From Agroathelia rolfsii (taxonomy: Eukaryota > Basidiomycota > Agaricomycetes > Amylocorticiales > Amylocorticiaceae), in NCBI GenBank assembly GCA_018343915.1, contig JABRWF010000003.1:434001-498000 (forward strand): DNA of 64,000 nucleotides, in the 5' to 3' direction. Numbering within the stretch: the stretch's first letter is position 1; each line of letters begins with the position of its first letter. The notes beneath the pieces are model-generated. The model was not told the DNA's origin and searched no databases. It saw only the letters and a program-made list of their open reading frames with translations. The position numbers were made by a program, and so were the translations under genes. Positions 51,601 to 63,883 of this stretch are shown here, in pieces.

Positions 51601-53233
51601 ATGGGCCTCAAGTTCTTCCTCATGGAGACTACCGCCATGCGATGGCTCACGCTTATCCGCAAGCAATGCTTTGAGAAGATCATAGGCCAGGACAAGAAGT
51701 GGTTCGACAAATCTGAGAACAGCTCCGTTCGCCTCGTTCAAGTGCTAGTCAAGGACGGTGATGATGCAAGGACACTCATCGCCACAGTTCTGAGCCAGTT
51801 CATTGTTGTCGCGACCATGCTCAGTGTCGGACTTATCTGGGCTCTCGCACGTGGGTGGCAGCTTACTCTTGTTGGCTTTGCCATTGCACCGGTGTTCGCT
51901 GTGACTATGGCCGTTCAGACTAGCTTGGCCGCTGGCTGTGAGCTTCGCAATAAGCGCGCTCGTGAGGATATTGCCAAGGGATATTATGAGGCAAGTCATT
52001 GCAGTTTGCGGGAAGATTTTAGCAATGCTTAATTACTTCTTTAGACCATTTCAAACATTCGTGGCATTCGTTCCATGTCTCTCGAGCGCATCTTCGAGCA
52101 ACACTTTAACGAGTCCGTGGATGCGGCACTCCACACTGGCGTCCGTGGTGCTTTCATCGAAGGCTGTACCTATGGTGTTGCTAGTGCTCTCATCTATCTC
52201 GCCGAGGCTCTCCTATTCTACGTTGGCGCTGTCCTAATTGCCAATGGCACTTACACATATTTGCGTATGGTTGAGGTTCTCAACCTCGTTGTCTTCACCG
52301 TCACCATCGGATCCCAGCTCATGGCCTTCAGTATGTCGCATCTAAGATCTTGCATCGTTTTCACGGCTAACCATATCACAAATAGCACAAAAAATTGCTC
52401 AGTCTGTTCAGGCTACCCGGGACTTTAACGCTCTTCTTCAACTTTCCACTGCTCGAACTGATGAGTCCAAGGGCGTTATGCGTCCGGATCTCATTGGCTC
52501 TGTCGCTTTCAACCGAATTCACTTCTCTTATCCTGAACGTCCGGACGTTCCCATCCTTAGAGGTTTATCTATGAAACTCACCCAGAACGAGTGCGTTGCC
52601 ATCGTGGGCGCTTCCGGTTGCGGCAAGTCTACAGTGGCCGCTCTTCTTCAACGACTGTACGAGCCGGACTCAGGCAGCGTCTTCATTGGATTCAACCCCC
52701 TACAGTCGACAGATGTGCGACACCTTCGCAATCACGTCGCCGTCGTCAGTCAGAACCCCAACCTCTTCGATGCTTCTATCGCCGAAAACATTGCATACGG
52801 CAACGACCCACTCTCCATCGTTGACATCCATAAAGCGGCCAAGGCTGCCAATGTCCACGACTTTATTATGTCATTGCCACTAGGTTATGATACTCCTGTG
52901 GGCGAGAATGCCGCTCTCATCTCTGGCGGACAGGCGCAGCGAATTGCCATAGCACGTGCGCTCGCTAGACCATCAAGGATACTTATTCTCGATGAGTGCA
53001 CATCTGCTTTGGATCCTGCTAACCAGCTCGCTGTCATGGATACCATTCGCAATGTCAAGGTCGGACGCACCACCGTCATGGTCACCCACAAGCTGTCTAT
53101 GATGCAACTTTGCGACCGAATCCTAGTTCTTGATGATGGTGTTATCGTCGAGGATGGTCGTTATGATGAGCTGATGTCACGCAATGGTGTATTCGCTCGC
53201 CTTGCCAACGGTGGTGAATGGTCTGGCGAATAA
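48601..53233 (+). CDS. STE6: STE6-type full-size ABC (ABCB) transporter, 1451 aa, 6 exons
   Basis: Plasma-membrane ATP-driven exporter with (TMD-NBD)x2 architecture. Exons: 48601-48715, 48767-49283, 49346-50487, 50543-51990, 52045-52330, 52386-53233. TMD1 starts LLLFVLPAIFLSVVAGG (about residue 80). NBD1: Walker A GGSGSGKSS, signature LSGGQRQR, Walker B LILDEATSALD (the Asp codon spans an intron), switch His in VITHD. NBD2: Walker A GASGCGKST, signature ISGGQAQR (Leu replaced by Ile), Walker B ILILDECTSALD, switch His in VTHK. A long charged linker with PRRPS and SRKRSHT sites joins the halves. The intron at 51991-52044 is GC..AG (GAG|GCAAGT). Overall similarity is to the fungal a-factor exporters, which export farnesylated mating pheromone; a more general lipopeptide or drug exporter role is possible. 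Confidence 0.92.
51991..52044 (+). other. GC-AG intron in the ABC transporter gene
   Basis: The donor is GAG|GCAAGT instead of GT, with an otherwise perfect consensus, and the acceptor is CTTCTTTAG. Length is 54 nt. Reading through gives stops, while removal joins TAT GAG to ACC ATT TCA in phase with the conserved transmembrane helix (YYETISNIRG). Confidence 0.85.
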
Positions 53234-53649
53234 ACTGTCTGATTTTTTCTTCTTCTTCTTTCTTCATTCCTTTAGGTTACCCTTGAACATACCATTGCGT
53301 TCTTTTAATTCTCTGCTCTCATTTTTTTCTCATTATTCCTTCCTTTTATTACTGGATTACGACATATTGGATTGATCGACTTCGACTTTCTCCACTCCAC
53401 CTTACGATACTTGATACTTGCGCAACCCCTTTTTGATCTACCATTCCTACCACTTACTTACACATCTGTAGCCCGTCTCATATACACCATTCTACGTACT
53501 TACATACGCACTCTGAACACGAACAATGTATCATAGGATATGACTGAAAAAAAATGATTACAATGATTAACTTTGGTACTCTTACGTCCGAAATCCTCGT
53601 GTAAGCGCAAGTGCAGAGAATCTTATTATCCAGAAAGTTCTTATATACA
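53234..53649. other. Intergenic between converging genes
   Basis: About 416 bases, T- and C-rich. It contains the 3' UTRs of the ABC transporter and of POP1. No gene seen. Confidence 0.6.
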
Positions 53650-56600
53650 TCATGTATCTAAGAGGAAAACAGTGGCCGCTCTACACTTTTGGCCATCACG
53701 ATCACGTATCTTGACCAACATTCCTGGCTTGAGTCGAAGTCTATGACAATGAAGTGTGTTCAACATTGATCATCGTGTAGAAGAAAAACAAAAGTCATAC
53801 CGAGTGGCTTGTTGTTGAAGAGACAAGAGTTTTACCAGGGGTATAAGACCAATCGAAAAGCCCTTGCCACGAGACAGGGAGAAGTTGCCCGCTGTCACGT
53901 ATCCGATAATTGAATTCGGACTTGGGGCCTCGTCCGAGAGCTAAAACAACATATTGACGTCAGTATATCACATGTATTTGCACAAACGTGGCTAGGGGCT
54001 TACAGTTGTTTCATCTATACCCTCTTCTTCGACTCCAGGCCGCCTCCGAAGCTCCTGTAGCCTATTCCATTTCGTGGCTTCAACATCATTCACTTCGTAA
54101 ATGTTGGCTAAATTGTCAGGAGCACCCCGTCCGGACATTTCCAAGCGAACATGCACGAGAGCACCACGCAACAGTTCATCCGCAGATATCGAAACTGATG
54201 CGGGATTCATGTTACGTTTTGCTCGTAAATTCATGAGTTCTGCATGTAGGCCAGCCGCTGCGTTCAACATGGTGCTAATTTTCTTAATGATATTAGCTGC
54301 GTCTGCCCCACGAAAGATCCAAGGTTGTGCAACTAAAGGTGTTTCGTTGTCTGTGCGTTGGAGCGATGGATCTGATCCCGAAGATGGGCGGCGTTGGGCA
54401 TCCACAAGGTCAGGGTCGTGTTCGTTTTCGTCAGCCATGGTCACGTCGCCGGGATGTTGTTGCAGTCCCAATACGACATCCCAATCCGGTCTCCATGGGC
54501 TCCGAGTGCCTAGCTTCTCGAAATTGACGCGCTTGGCTGGTGGGGTGCGTTCCCATTTCGCCTTTTCTTCGTCCTCCCTCTGTGAGGCATAGGTTTCGTA
54601 GGTGTGGGTAGATGGATAATCGCGGGGGAAACAGGCTGCACCGGCCTCAAAGTGTTGTGTTGCCACTTCACGTTGGCCGCCGACACGGGTACCCGTGTGA
54701 GTCAATGACGACATGAATGGCATGCCCCATCCCGAAGGGATGATGAGGGTCCACCCATGGAGAGCCTGCGAGTTTTTGTTGCTGGAGTAAGACGAGTATG
54801 AAGGTGGTTCAACAGAACATTGTACTAAGAGGATAGGAATGTGGTCATCTTTGCGTTGCGGTGGGAGAGGCTTTCCAGGAACTAATTGCTTTTTTGATGG
54901 TCCAAAATTGAGCAACAAACCAGACGATCATCAAATGGGGCTCATTTACCTTGGCCTTACGTGCATCTAATTCGCTCTTTTTAAATTTCGGCTTTTGTAT
55001 TTTTTGTCGTACCTTGTCTTCCCAGATTTCACTAAGTGCAAGCGTGGCAGATGGAAAGGTTTGAGAGGCAGGTGAAGGTACAAAATTGGGCGAGTCAGGA
55101 TCACTTCGCGAGCGTGGGACAGCATTTTTAGGTGGGAACCTAAATAACGTTATCAAGATAAAAATTTCCTTGGTATATGATTTCCCCTTACTTGAGTCTA
55201 GGATCATGGACTGTAAATCCGATGACCATGCCCCTCGGAACTGCGCCAGCAGTCTGTATATCTCCAAGACATGACCAGAACTATATTTGGTTTTTCAGTT
55301 TACAATATGGTAATATTGAGGATCGAGGAGCACAATACCTTCTTGAACTCTTCTCTATCGTTTACATGTTGAGTCATAGGGGACAGAGCGCCTCGAATAA
55401 CTTGACTGGCCTTTGGACCCACAATATCAAAGATATTGAAACGCTCGCGAAGATCTACGATCTCGACTGTGGCATCACTTCCTTGATTGGCTTGTTTCAA
55501 TTCGTGGAGAACAGTAGATGCAGACTCTTGGACTGCAGAAAATACAGTATCGTAAACCGACGGGTGACACTGCAGCCAGACAGTTCTAAGAAGACTATCT
55601 TCGGATCCTGTAGGACTGTCAACAGACCCAGTATCCTTCTCCTGTACTTTCTTGGACGATCCGCCATTCTTCTTGGTTTCCGGCTTTGGCCGAGACAAGG
55701 GTCTCCAGATGAGTGAGATCGGGGCGATAAGTCCGAATGGATATGTAAATGGCTCGTAAATATGTGTATCCATCCGCCGTGCTCCAGTGAGATAGCTGAA
55801 TAAGAGATGAGGGATAGATTGATAGAAAATGTAAGAGAACTCTTCACCGTTTAGCCGCGGGTCCATGACCTTGAGGATCACAGCATAACTGCAGCAGGCC
55901 TTTTAGGGCTAGCTGAGGGCCTTTTATCTCGATTAAACCATGATAAGAAGCGTCATGAAAGATTGCACCGTGCACAGATGCACGATGCGATGCACGGAAA
56001 GATTTTTCAGTAGGTTGGACGGCCTGTGGTAATAGTATTAGCAACGTGGCACTACCAAGCCCCAGTAATACGCCTGACAAGTCGGTAGCCCCACATATCC
56101 CGCATATGCATCCTCTTTGCATGCCACAAATGTGTCTCAAGCCAAACTTTGTTCTCTGTTGGTGGCATTCATTAGACACTGAATTCCAAACACGCGGTGA
56201 ATACCTTACTTTGCCTCTTGAGAAAGCGCTCAGTGGTAGTGAGCCTTTTACTCTTCCCTAATGCTGGGCGGGCCTTCATTTTCTTTCGTTTTACTGGGTC
56301 CATCTGTTATTTGGTTTAAATGAATACTGCCATCTATAAAAAAACGACATACGCGCCTCGAGTACTGCTCGCGCGCGAAGACGCCGAGGCACGCGTCGAA
56401 CATCATGGCTTGCAGCTCGTCGACGTAAGTGACGAGGGAGTGCTTGCCAAGCACGTTGATTTGATCCACCACTATGAACGTTTGAGTTGGGCTGAATTCG
56501 TTGATCAAGAAAGCGAAGGCGAAATACCTGGCTTTCACCATCGCATCTCGCATGGCATTGATCTCGAACGCGCGAGCCTTTAATACAAAGATTGCATACA

Positions 56601-56898
56601 TAAGTTCATAAGCAATATTATTTTTGTGAGAGCTTCACCTCGGTGAAACGTTCCACATCAATGACATTGGGAAGCCCTTTGAGGCCTAGTACAAGCTAGT
56701 CGATTTTTGGTACGAAGGGATAAGTCCGAGCTTATGCCTACTATTCGTCACGTCGATGCTATGCGCGGATGCGGTAGAAGTAGAAGCTTTCGGGACACTC
56801 TGAACTGCGATGGTTCTTGCATAGTTTACTCGCTGTTTCTTTCTGTCTTTGCTCGATTGTGGCCCTGAAATATCCTCGAGCTTTCTTTTGGGAGGCAT
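53650..56898 (-). CDS. POP1: POP1, large subunit of RNase P and RNase MRP, 13 exons, 852 aa
   Basis: Structural, RNA-binding subunit of RNase P (tRNA 5' processing) and RNase MRP (rRNA processing); nuclear. Exons (minus): 56898-56742, 56685-56639, 56577-56528, 56471-56366, 56303-56210, 56155-56079, 56023-55848, 55795-55339, 55280-55192, 55139-54950, 54888-54004, 53940-53801, 53740-53650. The N-terminus is [13 protein letters not shown] .. [15 protein letters not shown]. The conserved POP1 domain reads [84 protein letters not shown] and [13 protein letters not shown]. The POPLD domain is [17 protein letters not shown] and GTRVGGQRE (about 515-545). The C-terminus has [16 protein letters not shown] and [15 protein letters not shown]. 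Several exons are under 100 nt; one acceptor (AAAAAAG before 54888) is weak. It is divergent from the secreted-protein gene. Confidence 0.95.
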
Positions 56899-57321
56899 TC
56901 AAAGCTATTTGACAGGCTTGGACTGTTGTTCTTCTTCAATACTAGTAATGCCCAGAAGCGAGAATTCCAGATTATATTTCCACTAGACGAGAGCCTTATA
57001 GTATCTGAGTCGATGCAGTAGATGGTCGCAGTGTTGATTGTAGTTGCCGTTCGCAATCAAACGCAGCGGAAGCAAATACCACGACGAGTGTTCGATTCTC
57101 ACAAACAGATTTAGTTCTACAACTACACTCGATAAGATAAGTAATGCTGCGGTTGCTTATCTTGCAATCTTGACCTCAACCTCTTTGCCTGTGTGTGTGC
57201 GATGTTTCGGAACATGGCGCCAAGGGCCTTGTCTGTACCTGGCTAGTTTTTTTTTGGCCCTGGACCTCAAGCTTAGCTGTCTCTGAGGCCGTCTCTTCAC
57301 CGCTCGTCAGAGTTTATACTC
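56899..57321. other. Divergent promoter between POP1 and secreted-protein gene
   Basis: About 420 bases between two divergent starts. No gene seen. T-rich leader (TAGTTTTTTTTT near 57243) lies before the plus-strand start. Confidence 0.5.
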
Positions 57322-59291
57322 ATGGCCACTTTGACCAGGCGCGCACTCGGCGTACTGTGCACTGTCTTGTTCTACTGGTCCAGTTTAGTCATTTCTGCAC
57401 TTGCCCAAGTGGGTGAACAACGCACATTCAACACTGGCACAGGAAATAGCTCTCCCATCCATCAGATAGGAAAACCTTTGGACAATTCCACAGCCCCTTT
57501 CGTCTTTAATACTCTTTCTGGTTTGCTTAAGCAATGGCCCAACACCCGTCATCCCAACGGCCATAGCATTATTCTTGGCGAACTTGAGCCTTTTACGCCT
57601 CTCTATCATGCCCGACGGGCAGAGGGCTCTCCACCATCACCTGAGTGGTTTGCTTTCGATCCGGAAATGAGCTTTTCCATTATAGCGTCCTACGGTTATA
57701 CTGCATTTCTCCACACTTATGTAACCACAAGACCAGCGAGGATCATTTACTTCGACGGTATGAGTGCAGCGCTGGGTGAAGGCTGGCTAGATTCTCAAGA
57801 GGTACTTTGGGATCGCAAGGGGAAATTGAATAATGACCGCGAAGTCTTTTGGTTCGACGACTACAACCGTGCGGGACGCCTTTGTGAATGGGCCAGCACT
57901 AGAGAAGTGGAGGGATTTGTCCGTATGAACACAGGCTTGTAAGCAATTCATTACTGTTTCTCTCATACAGATGAGCACATGCTTACATACATATTCGACA
58001 CAGCGAAGTATTGTGGTGTAATTTCTCATCCCCTTCCATCCAGCTTGTTTCCTATTTAAATATCACGCCTCCGGGCACACCTGAAAAATCGGGCGATCCG
58101 CCTTTTGAACCTGGCCATCCACCAACCGGTCGACCTGGCCGACCCAAGGGCCCCTACAACCCCTACGACCCATATCCTAATCCCTATCCCTACCCTGATC
58201 CTTATCGTCACAAACACACACTTGATGACGAACCCTCACCACCCAGCTACCCTCCCGGAGAACAAAGACCGCCCCGTAGAGGTCCTGGCCGAGGCTGGGA
58301 CTGGTCGAGGTCCCCTTTGGCTGCTTCAGCCCAGTCAGAATGGGCACGTGCAGCCTCTCGACGCGGAACCGCGAAGCAACTACATGCCCGGCTGTCTTAT
58401 GCAGACATAGTGTCGTTTTATCATCCGCGCTTATCAAGCTTAACGGATGCCAGGAGAGGCCAACCTATGGCCAAGCACCAAATCTGGGCGCACATCTCCA
58501 CTGAGGACGCCATAGACATAGCAGACGAGGTCGACGAGGTGCTCAAACGGCGTGCACCCGGCAGTGGCATGAACTGGGCCGCCTTGGCTGACGATATGGT
58601 CGACTACTGGGCAGATCGTATAGAGGAACTGAAAACAATCTTGGACAAGGCAGTTTCGGATCCAGGTTCGAATTCGACTGAAGCTATAGAGATGATCAGA
58701 CTTCGAACATATACGCCTCTTGATCCATACATGGACACTGGACGACATCCCAATAGTTCAGGCTGGGATCTGTTTTTCGGCTACTTGGATCAAGGCTCTT
58801 ATTCTCCTTTGAATAAAAATGCCCCCTCGCTTGCCTCGGACTGGTCTGCATTCGATCGCTGCATCCACCAGAGAACCCAGCTCATCCCCCGATCGACTCT
58901 GACACCCCAAGAACACCTGCTTTACAATAGCGTCGAAACCGTTCAGCGTCGGCTTTGCAACGATATAGGAATCATATTCGCCGAAAGCATGACGCTTTTG
59001 CCACCCAAATCCAACATAATCACCCTTCCTATATCCGAGCACGGCCGAATACTCTTGCGATGGCATGAACGCGTAGCTAATCTTATGACATGGCTCGACT
59101 GGCCTCAATGGTTACACTGCGATACAGTGTGTGGTTCCGATAGTGTTTGCGCCATGCCCATGTGGCCCATCACCTGGTGGCATATGGGCAGACCAGGTGG
59201 TGGTGGCGGAGGCGAAGGCGATGATAGCACACAAGCAAACCCAACATGTTTACTCTTAGACGGGCCTAACAGCAGGCAGGGCCCGTTTTAG
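57322..59291 (+). CDS. Secreted or cell-surface protein of unknown function with Pro/Tyr-rich linker, 634 aa
   Basis: Exons 57322-57938 and 58004-59291. The N-terminus MATLTRRALGVLCTVLFYWS..LAQ is a clear signal peptide, cleaved near residue 29. Possible N-glycosylation sites are NSS, NST, NFS and NIT. Domain 1 (about 35-228) contains WFAFDPEMSFSIIASYGY, RPARIIYFDGMSAAL and EVFWFDDYNRAGRLCEW, a pattern found in uncharacterised Basidiomycete secreted proteins. A low-complexity linker follows (GRPGRPKGPYNPYDPYPNP and further Pro-Tyr repeats, about 235-305), then a helical domain with WARAASRRGTAKQLHARLSY, LRTYTPLDPYMDTGRHP and a Cys-rich end (CDTVCGSDSVC). No catalytic motif is known to me. It may act at the cell wall or outside the cell. 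Confidence 0.82.
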
Positions 59292-59521
59292 TCTTCTTTT
59301 GGTGTCGCAGTGCTGTGGATAAGGAGCTCGATAATAATACACGCTTAGAGATATTTTATACGTATATGCATTGCTGAGATCGTAGATTTTTTTACATCAC
59401 TGATATTTGGGTCTTTTATGGGGCTAATAGAAATATCCGGACGGTGTACATATATGCACATATGCATCCCGTTCATCCTACTACGACGTGTTGCGTATGC
59501 GTGTCATGAAAAAAGTCAAGG
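59292..59521. other. Short intergenic between converging genes
   Basis: About 230 bases of AT-rich 3' flank for both genes. Nothing else seen. Confidence 0.5.
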
Positions 59522-61318
59522 TTAAGCTGTCTCTGTAGGCAAAGAAGGATTGATTTGATTCTCTAATCCCAGCATCTCGCAAAGAGCAACTGTTTGAGGG
59601 TTAGTGTATGACGGCGCTACAAAACAAAACAAAAAAATGAATGGGCTGCAAACATTCGTATCTAGAACACATTTACGTTGAATTAGCTTATCTTCTTCCT
59701 GTGAGGGTCCAGGCGCAGTCATGACAAATTTTTGTATGGCACTAACTGATAGATCCGAAACATTTGCCTGCACCCAGGCCAGAGATTCGGATACCATAGC
59801 GCGAGCAACGTCTTCTGGAGGGAACGGCTGCTGGAAGCGAGTTGTAGACAGGAGAGGGTGGAAAGCACGAAGAATGGCAAGCCATTCGGGGTCAAAGGTG
59901 AAATCTACTTCAGCGTTTGACGCATCGTCCTCAGATCGAGTAGATGGTTGAGTTGGAACGTCGACGACCTGAGTTTGGGGTGAAGTTGAACATCAAAGAC
60001 GATACAGGGCACTCAATATAGTAGCTCACCTCCAGAAAAGCACGTTTGGGGAGACATTTATCAAGTGCGAGGAATTGGGTGACCTTGGGTGGCTGAAGGG
60101 TAACAGCCACCTCATCAACTTCATCATCCAGAGTGATTTCATCTGGATTGCTACTTGTATGTGTCGCATTCTGTACTGGAACTTGTGGCTCTGGGACATC
60201 CCCAAAGTCATCATCGTCGTCAATCTTAATTTCTTCAGGATTTTCGCTGTTCACTGGTTCTGCCTGGGTAACCGACACTGGAGACGAATCCCTAGGAACA
60301 TCGTGCATCACCTCCGCAGTAAACCTTGTATGTAAATGTGCGCTGAACCACCAGTCTGGTTTGAGTGCATGGAGAAGGCCAGTAAGGGGAGGGGATCCCA
60401 AATTTCCGTTCTCGATGTCGTTACGGAAGTATGGTTTGCGCTTCAGGAGCATTCGAAGATCACCGTGATGTTCGATTCCTTGAGGCCAATCGTGAGACAA
60501 GAATATCGTCGGTGATGTTAGCTGGATGGTTGAGATTGAGCCCATATACGCGGAAGACTGCGATCGTTAGGAAGCCATACCAAAGACAGGCGCCTCACGC
60601 AATATTCACGTATATGATAAACACTTCGCATGCTCTCATTATCGTATGGTAGCTTCTCAAAGGTACCTGTTAAATCAAGCTTAATCGCAGAAAATACATA
60701 GATGAACGAAAGAAAAAAAAACCTTTTCTGAAGTCCCGGCCTTTAAAGATCCCAGATGCCCCAGCTATCCGAATGCCATTAACCCTTACACACCCAGCAT
60801 GTCCCAGGAAGTATATATTGGGTGCAATCCAGCCTCCGTGATACCTATGGGCCTTAAATAAGAACATCATGAAATGCATAGTCAAACGAACGTACAGCTC
60901 CCAGAAGTAATTTGACGCCTCGTGATTTCCACCAATCACGATAGTCAGTAAGGGTGCAACCTTTTCACCAGTGTAATATCTAACAACATGCTAACTTGAA
61001 CAAATTTATTGTAATGCCGAAAGGTCAATGCTAGTTTCTTACTGACTTGTGGAATGTTCCAAGATGACGAAACTTGGGCGGGACAGCCATGCATTGTAAG
61101 TCCTGATGATTACGGATGGCCTGGAAATCGCCGCAGATAAGAAGAGCATGGACTTTATACCCATTTGTGCTCTCTAGGTTGCTGATATGTTCGTATATAG
61201 AGTCGAGTTGGCCGTGGCAGCAGCCCTCGACAGCGATCTACAGAGGCGAATTGAGATATTCAAGTTTACGAGGTGCCGCAGTTGCATTGTGCGCTGGTTT
61301 AATACTAATTACCTTCAT
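59522..61318 (-). CDS. DBR1: Lariat debranching enzyme DBR1, 8 exons, 460 aa
   Basis: Metallophosphoesterase that cleaves the 2'-5' bond of excised intron lariats in the nucleus. Exons (minus): 61318-61313, 61237-61043, 60990-60896, 60844-60723, 60666-60581, 60521-60030, 59968-59677, 59616-59522. The metal-binding signatures are in order: [59 protein letters not shown] and [13 protein letters not shown]1 characteristically has Cys in the first block, where other family members have Asp; here it is GCCHG. The lariat-binding segment ([26 protein letters not shown]) follows. The C-terminal DBR1 domain begins [18 protein letters not shown], after an acidic insert (DDDDDFGDV). Exon 1 codes just Met-Lys (6 nt). 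The intron-2 acceptor was chosen for frame and is less sure. Confidence 0.95.
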
Positions 61319-61937
61319 GTTGACAATTATATAATATCGAATTCCAGGGATGAAAAATCACCTCATTTCCCAACGGAGAGCAGGAACTTGAAAGAGCAGA
61401 ATCTAGCCTGATACAAGATTGAGACAGCTGGTCGGAGATGTGAAGTTGGCAAAGAATTAACCTGGTTATGCTACGGGCATAGCCACTTCAGCACCTTTTG
61501 AGGGTCATCGATCTCTTGCACATCTGGCCAGAACAATCAAACGCATTAAAATATTTTATTACTTGAAAATTATGCAAACTATAGGAATATCGCTTGAGCT
61601 ATGGCAGTCGAATAAAAGAATAAAACGAAAAACGAAACTTTAGCATCGCCTTGTTTCGATCAAGGGACTTCAGGGTTATGAGCCCTGCACGCTTCCACTG
61701 CGTCACGATGCTGCGGTGAATATGTGTCAAGTATTAATTTTATATAGTATTTTTGATGGCTGTGCATGTATTATCTATAATTTCGTCATTTTGATCATGA
61801 TCTCAGTCCAAAGCTGAGCTACTCTTGCCCAAATACCCCCAAGTGGCTTAACTGCGACCACTATTATATTTTGTACTGTGAATATCTTGCTGAAATAATC
61901 TAAATTAGCATCTTGCCCTTGTTATCAGCCTACAACC
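61319..61937. other. Divergent promoter between DBR1 and C2-domain gene
   Basis: About 620 AT-rich bases between two divergent starts. No gene seen. Confidence 0.5.
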
Positions 61938-63542
61938 ATGACAGGTTTGGTAGAGACACTGCACAATACTCTTCAGAAGGCACGCGGGAATGCCTACGAC
62001 ATTGAGTACTTTGCACGGGATAAAATAGGCGCCATCAAGTATCGGGATATCGTTATACAGGTTCACATCTACCACTCAGCGAAACTTACATGACTCTTAT
62101 GCTTAGTTACACTACTGTACCGTAGTTCATTGGTGCTAACACTAGCCTCTCGTCGTTGAACCTGAGCGGTATGATATCCTCCTTGATTTCTACTATTTCC
62201 ACTCATTAACTGTTTTAGGAGTCGGAGACCCATTCTTCGTCGCTGATATAGACCACAAGATTACATTTACCTCATCAGTCAAGCCTCAGACCTTGCAGCC
62301 CGTCTGGAACGAGATATGGAGGATAAAAAACGTACCCTCTCATGCCTCGCTACATGTTAAGGTCATGAACAAGGATGAGAGCCCTCTTACTGGCTTTATC
62401 GGACAGTTTGAGACGTCCATCAATCCGGGCGCTAAAGGAGTCGAAATAGAAAGCCCTTTGTTGAAGCATGATAGGGGAACATTTTGGCTGAAGGTCTGCG
62501 TCTCACTAAGCTAAAGCTCCTGCTATAATTGTTGAATTGGTAGTCCAGATTGACTCGGCGCCTTCCGAATCGTCTGAGCCTCAGGCACACTCATTCCTTT
62601 TTGATGGACCCATTCGCTACTCCCGCCACAGCTCTCCCACTGTTGGCCTTCTTACCAATGTCAATGAATATCGTCTGTATTCGACATGGAAAATCTACCT
62701 TAAGAGCGTTCCCGTTTTCCTTCCTGATGATAATGCCCAACACTGGAACGTCAACTACAAGGCTGCTCAAGAGATCTTCCAAGGACCCAGTTCGGTGGCA
62801 GTACGATCTGGTATCCAAGCCGCACATCGTCTTCTGTATGCGAGAAGTACGGCCAATGCGTTCGGTACCCTGGAAAATAAACAGGATATAGTCCATCTTT
62901 TGCACGGCGGGACTAAACCTGGTGCAAATGCTGGCCAATTTGATCGTCGGGTCAAGCCAGCCGTTTACACATATGTCATTTCCATGCATGATAATTCCTT
63001 CCGATTCTCGGAGACAGGAGCGGCTTTCTTTGTAGACTTTGCGTCCAAGGTATTTACCGCGATCATTATCAAAGACGCTTTATGTCTATACTTATCGTTT
63101 CTTCTAGCATGCCTTGCACAGCAATTGTGCTGAATGCGTTCGTTACAGTGGCGAGTTCCACCCACGACCTAAGGGCGGCTGGGAGTCATTCAGCGAAGAC
63201 AAATCTGATGAAGAGGTCGAATGGGAACTTGTCATCGACAACAACTCGGGCACCTATGCTCCCGACAAGGCGCTACTTCCCCAGCTCAAGAGTCTTCTGG
63301 AATACAACTTCCCTGGATTCGGCGTATATGCCCTTGATCGTGAAGACCCCGAGTTGCAAAAGAGCCGTGACGCCTGTCGCAAGTATGCCACGGAACGCCG
63401 ACAGATTTCCGTCAAGGAGCTTCAGCCGACGAAGCAAGATGATGCCGAATCCTTGTTCTCAATGAGTAAGCGCGTAAACGATCAGCATCTGGATACCACT
63501 AGATCAGGACACAGCAGAATATCGCAGGAGATGCAGATGTAA
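61938..63542 (+). CDS. C2-domain protein, conserved fungal type, 5 exons, 458 aa
   Basis: Exons: 61938-62060, 62126-62168, 62219-62493, 62549-63049, 63108-63542. The C2 domain spans about residues 34-145: YRDIVIQFIGANTSLSSLNL, then GDPFFVADIDHKITFTSSV, LQPVWNEIWRIKNV and LHVKVMNKDESPLTGFIGQF. This is a membrane- or lipid-binding beta sandwich; the Asp residues (VGDPF, NKDESP) may bind calcium. The remainder is a fungus-specific region: YRLYSTWKIYL, then NYKAAQEIFQGPSSVAVRSG, HALHSNCAECVRYSGEFHPR, WELVIDNNSGTYAPDK and LKSLLEYNFPGFGVYALD. I know this combination as a conserved hypothetical C2 family in Agaricomycetes; function unknown. The tail is charged. The acceptor at 62548 (GTCCAG) was selected by frame. 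Confidence 0.82.
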
Positions 63543-63883
63543 AGGAAGAAAGGAGAGCAAATTTTCTATTTTAGTTATGGTTATTTAGGATTAAGGCGAG
63601 TTTTCTTAACTTAGTTTACTTTATGTATATGATTTGTATTATACATTTTTTGGATCACTCAAATATCTTTTGGTAATCTGTGAATTCATACCGTACACTT
63701 TAAATTTGCAGTGTTTGTCATTTGAACAGATTTATTTACAGGTCGAAAGTAATACCGGGTAAAACAAGCAGATATCGAAAGGTATGAAGGTAGTAAATGT
63801 GAATATATGATAATTGTAGTTGCATTTGATAGGAAACATAGTATACCAGTACATCATAACCATCCAAGTATGACATATCCCTT
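63543..63883. other. Intergenic, right side
   Basis: About 340 AT-rich bases, probably the 3' UTRs of the C2-domain gene and of the minus-strand gene cut by the window edge. No gene seen. Confidence 0.45.
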
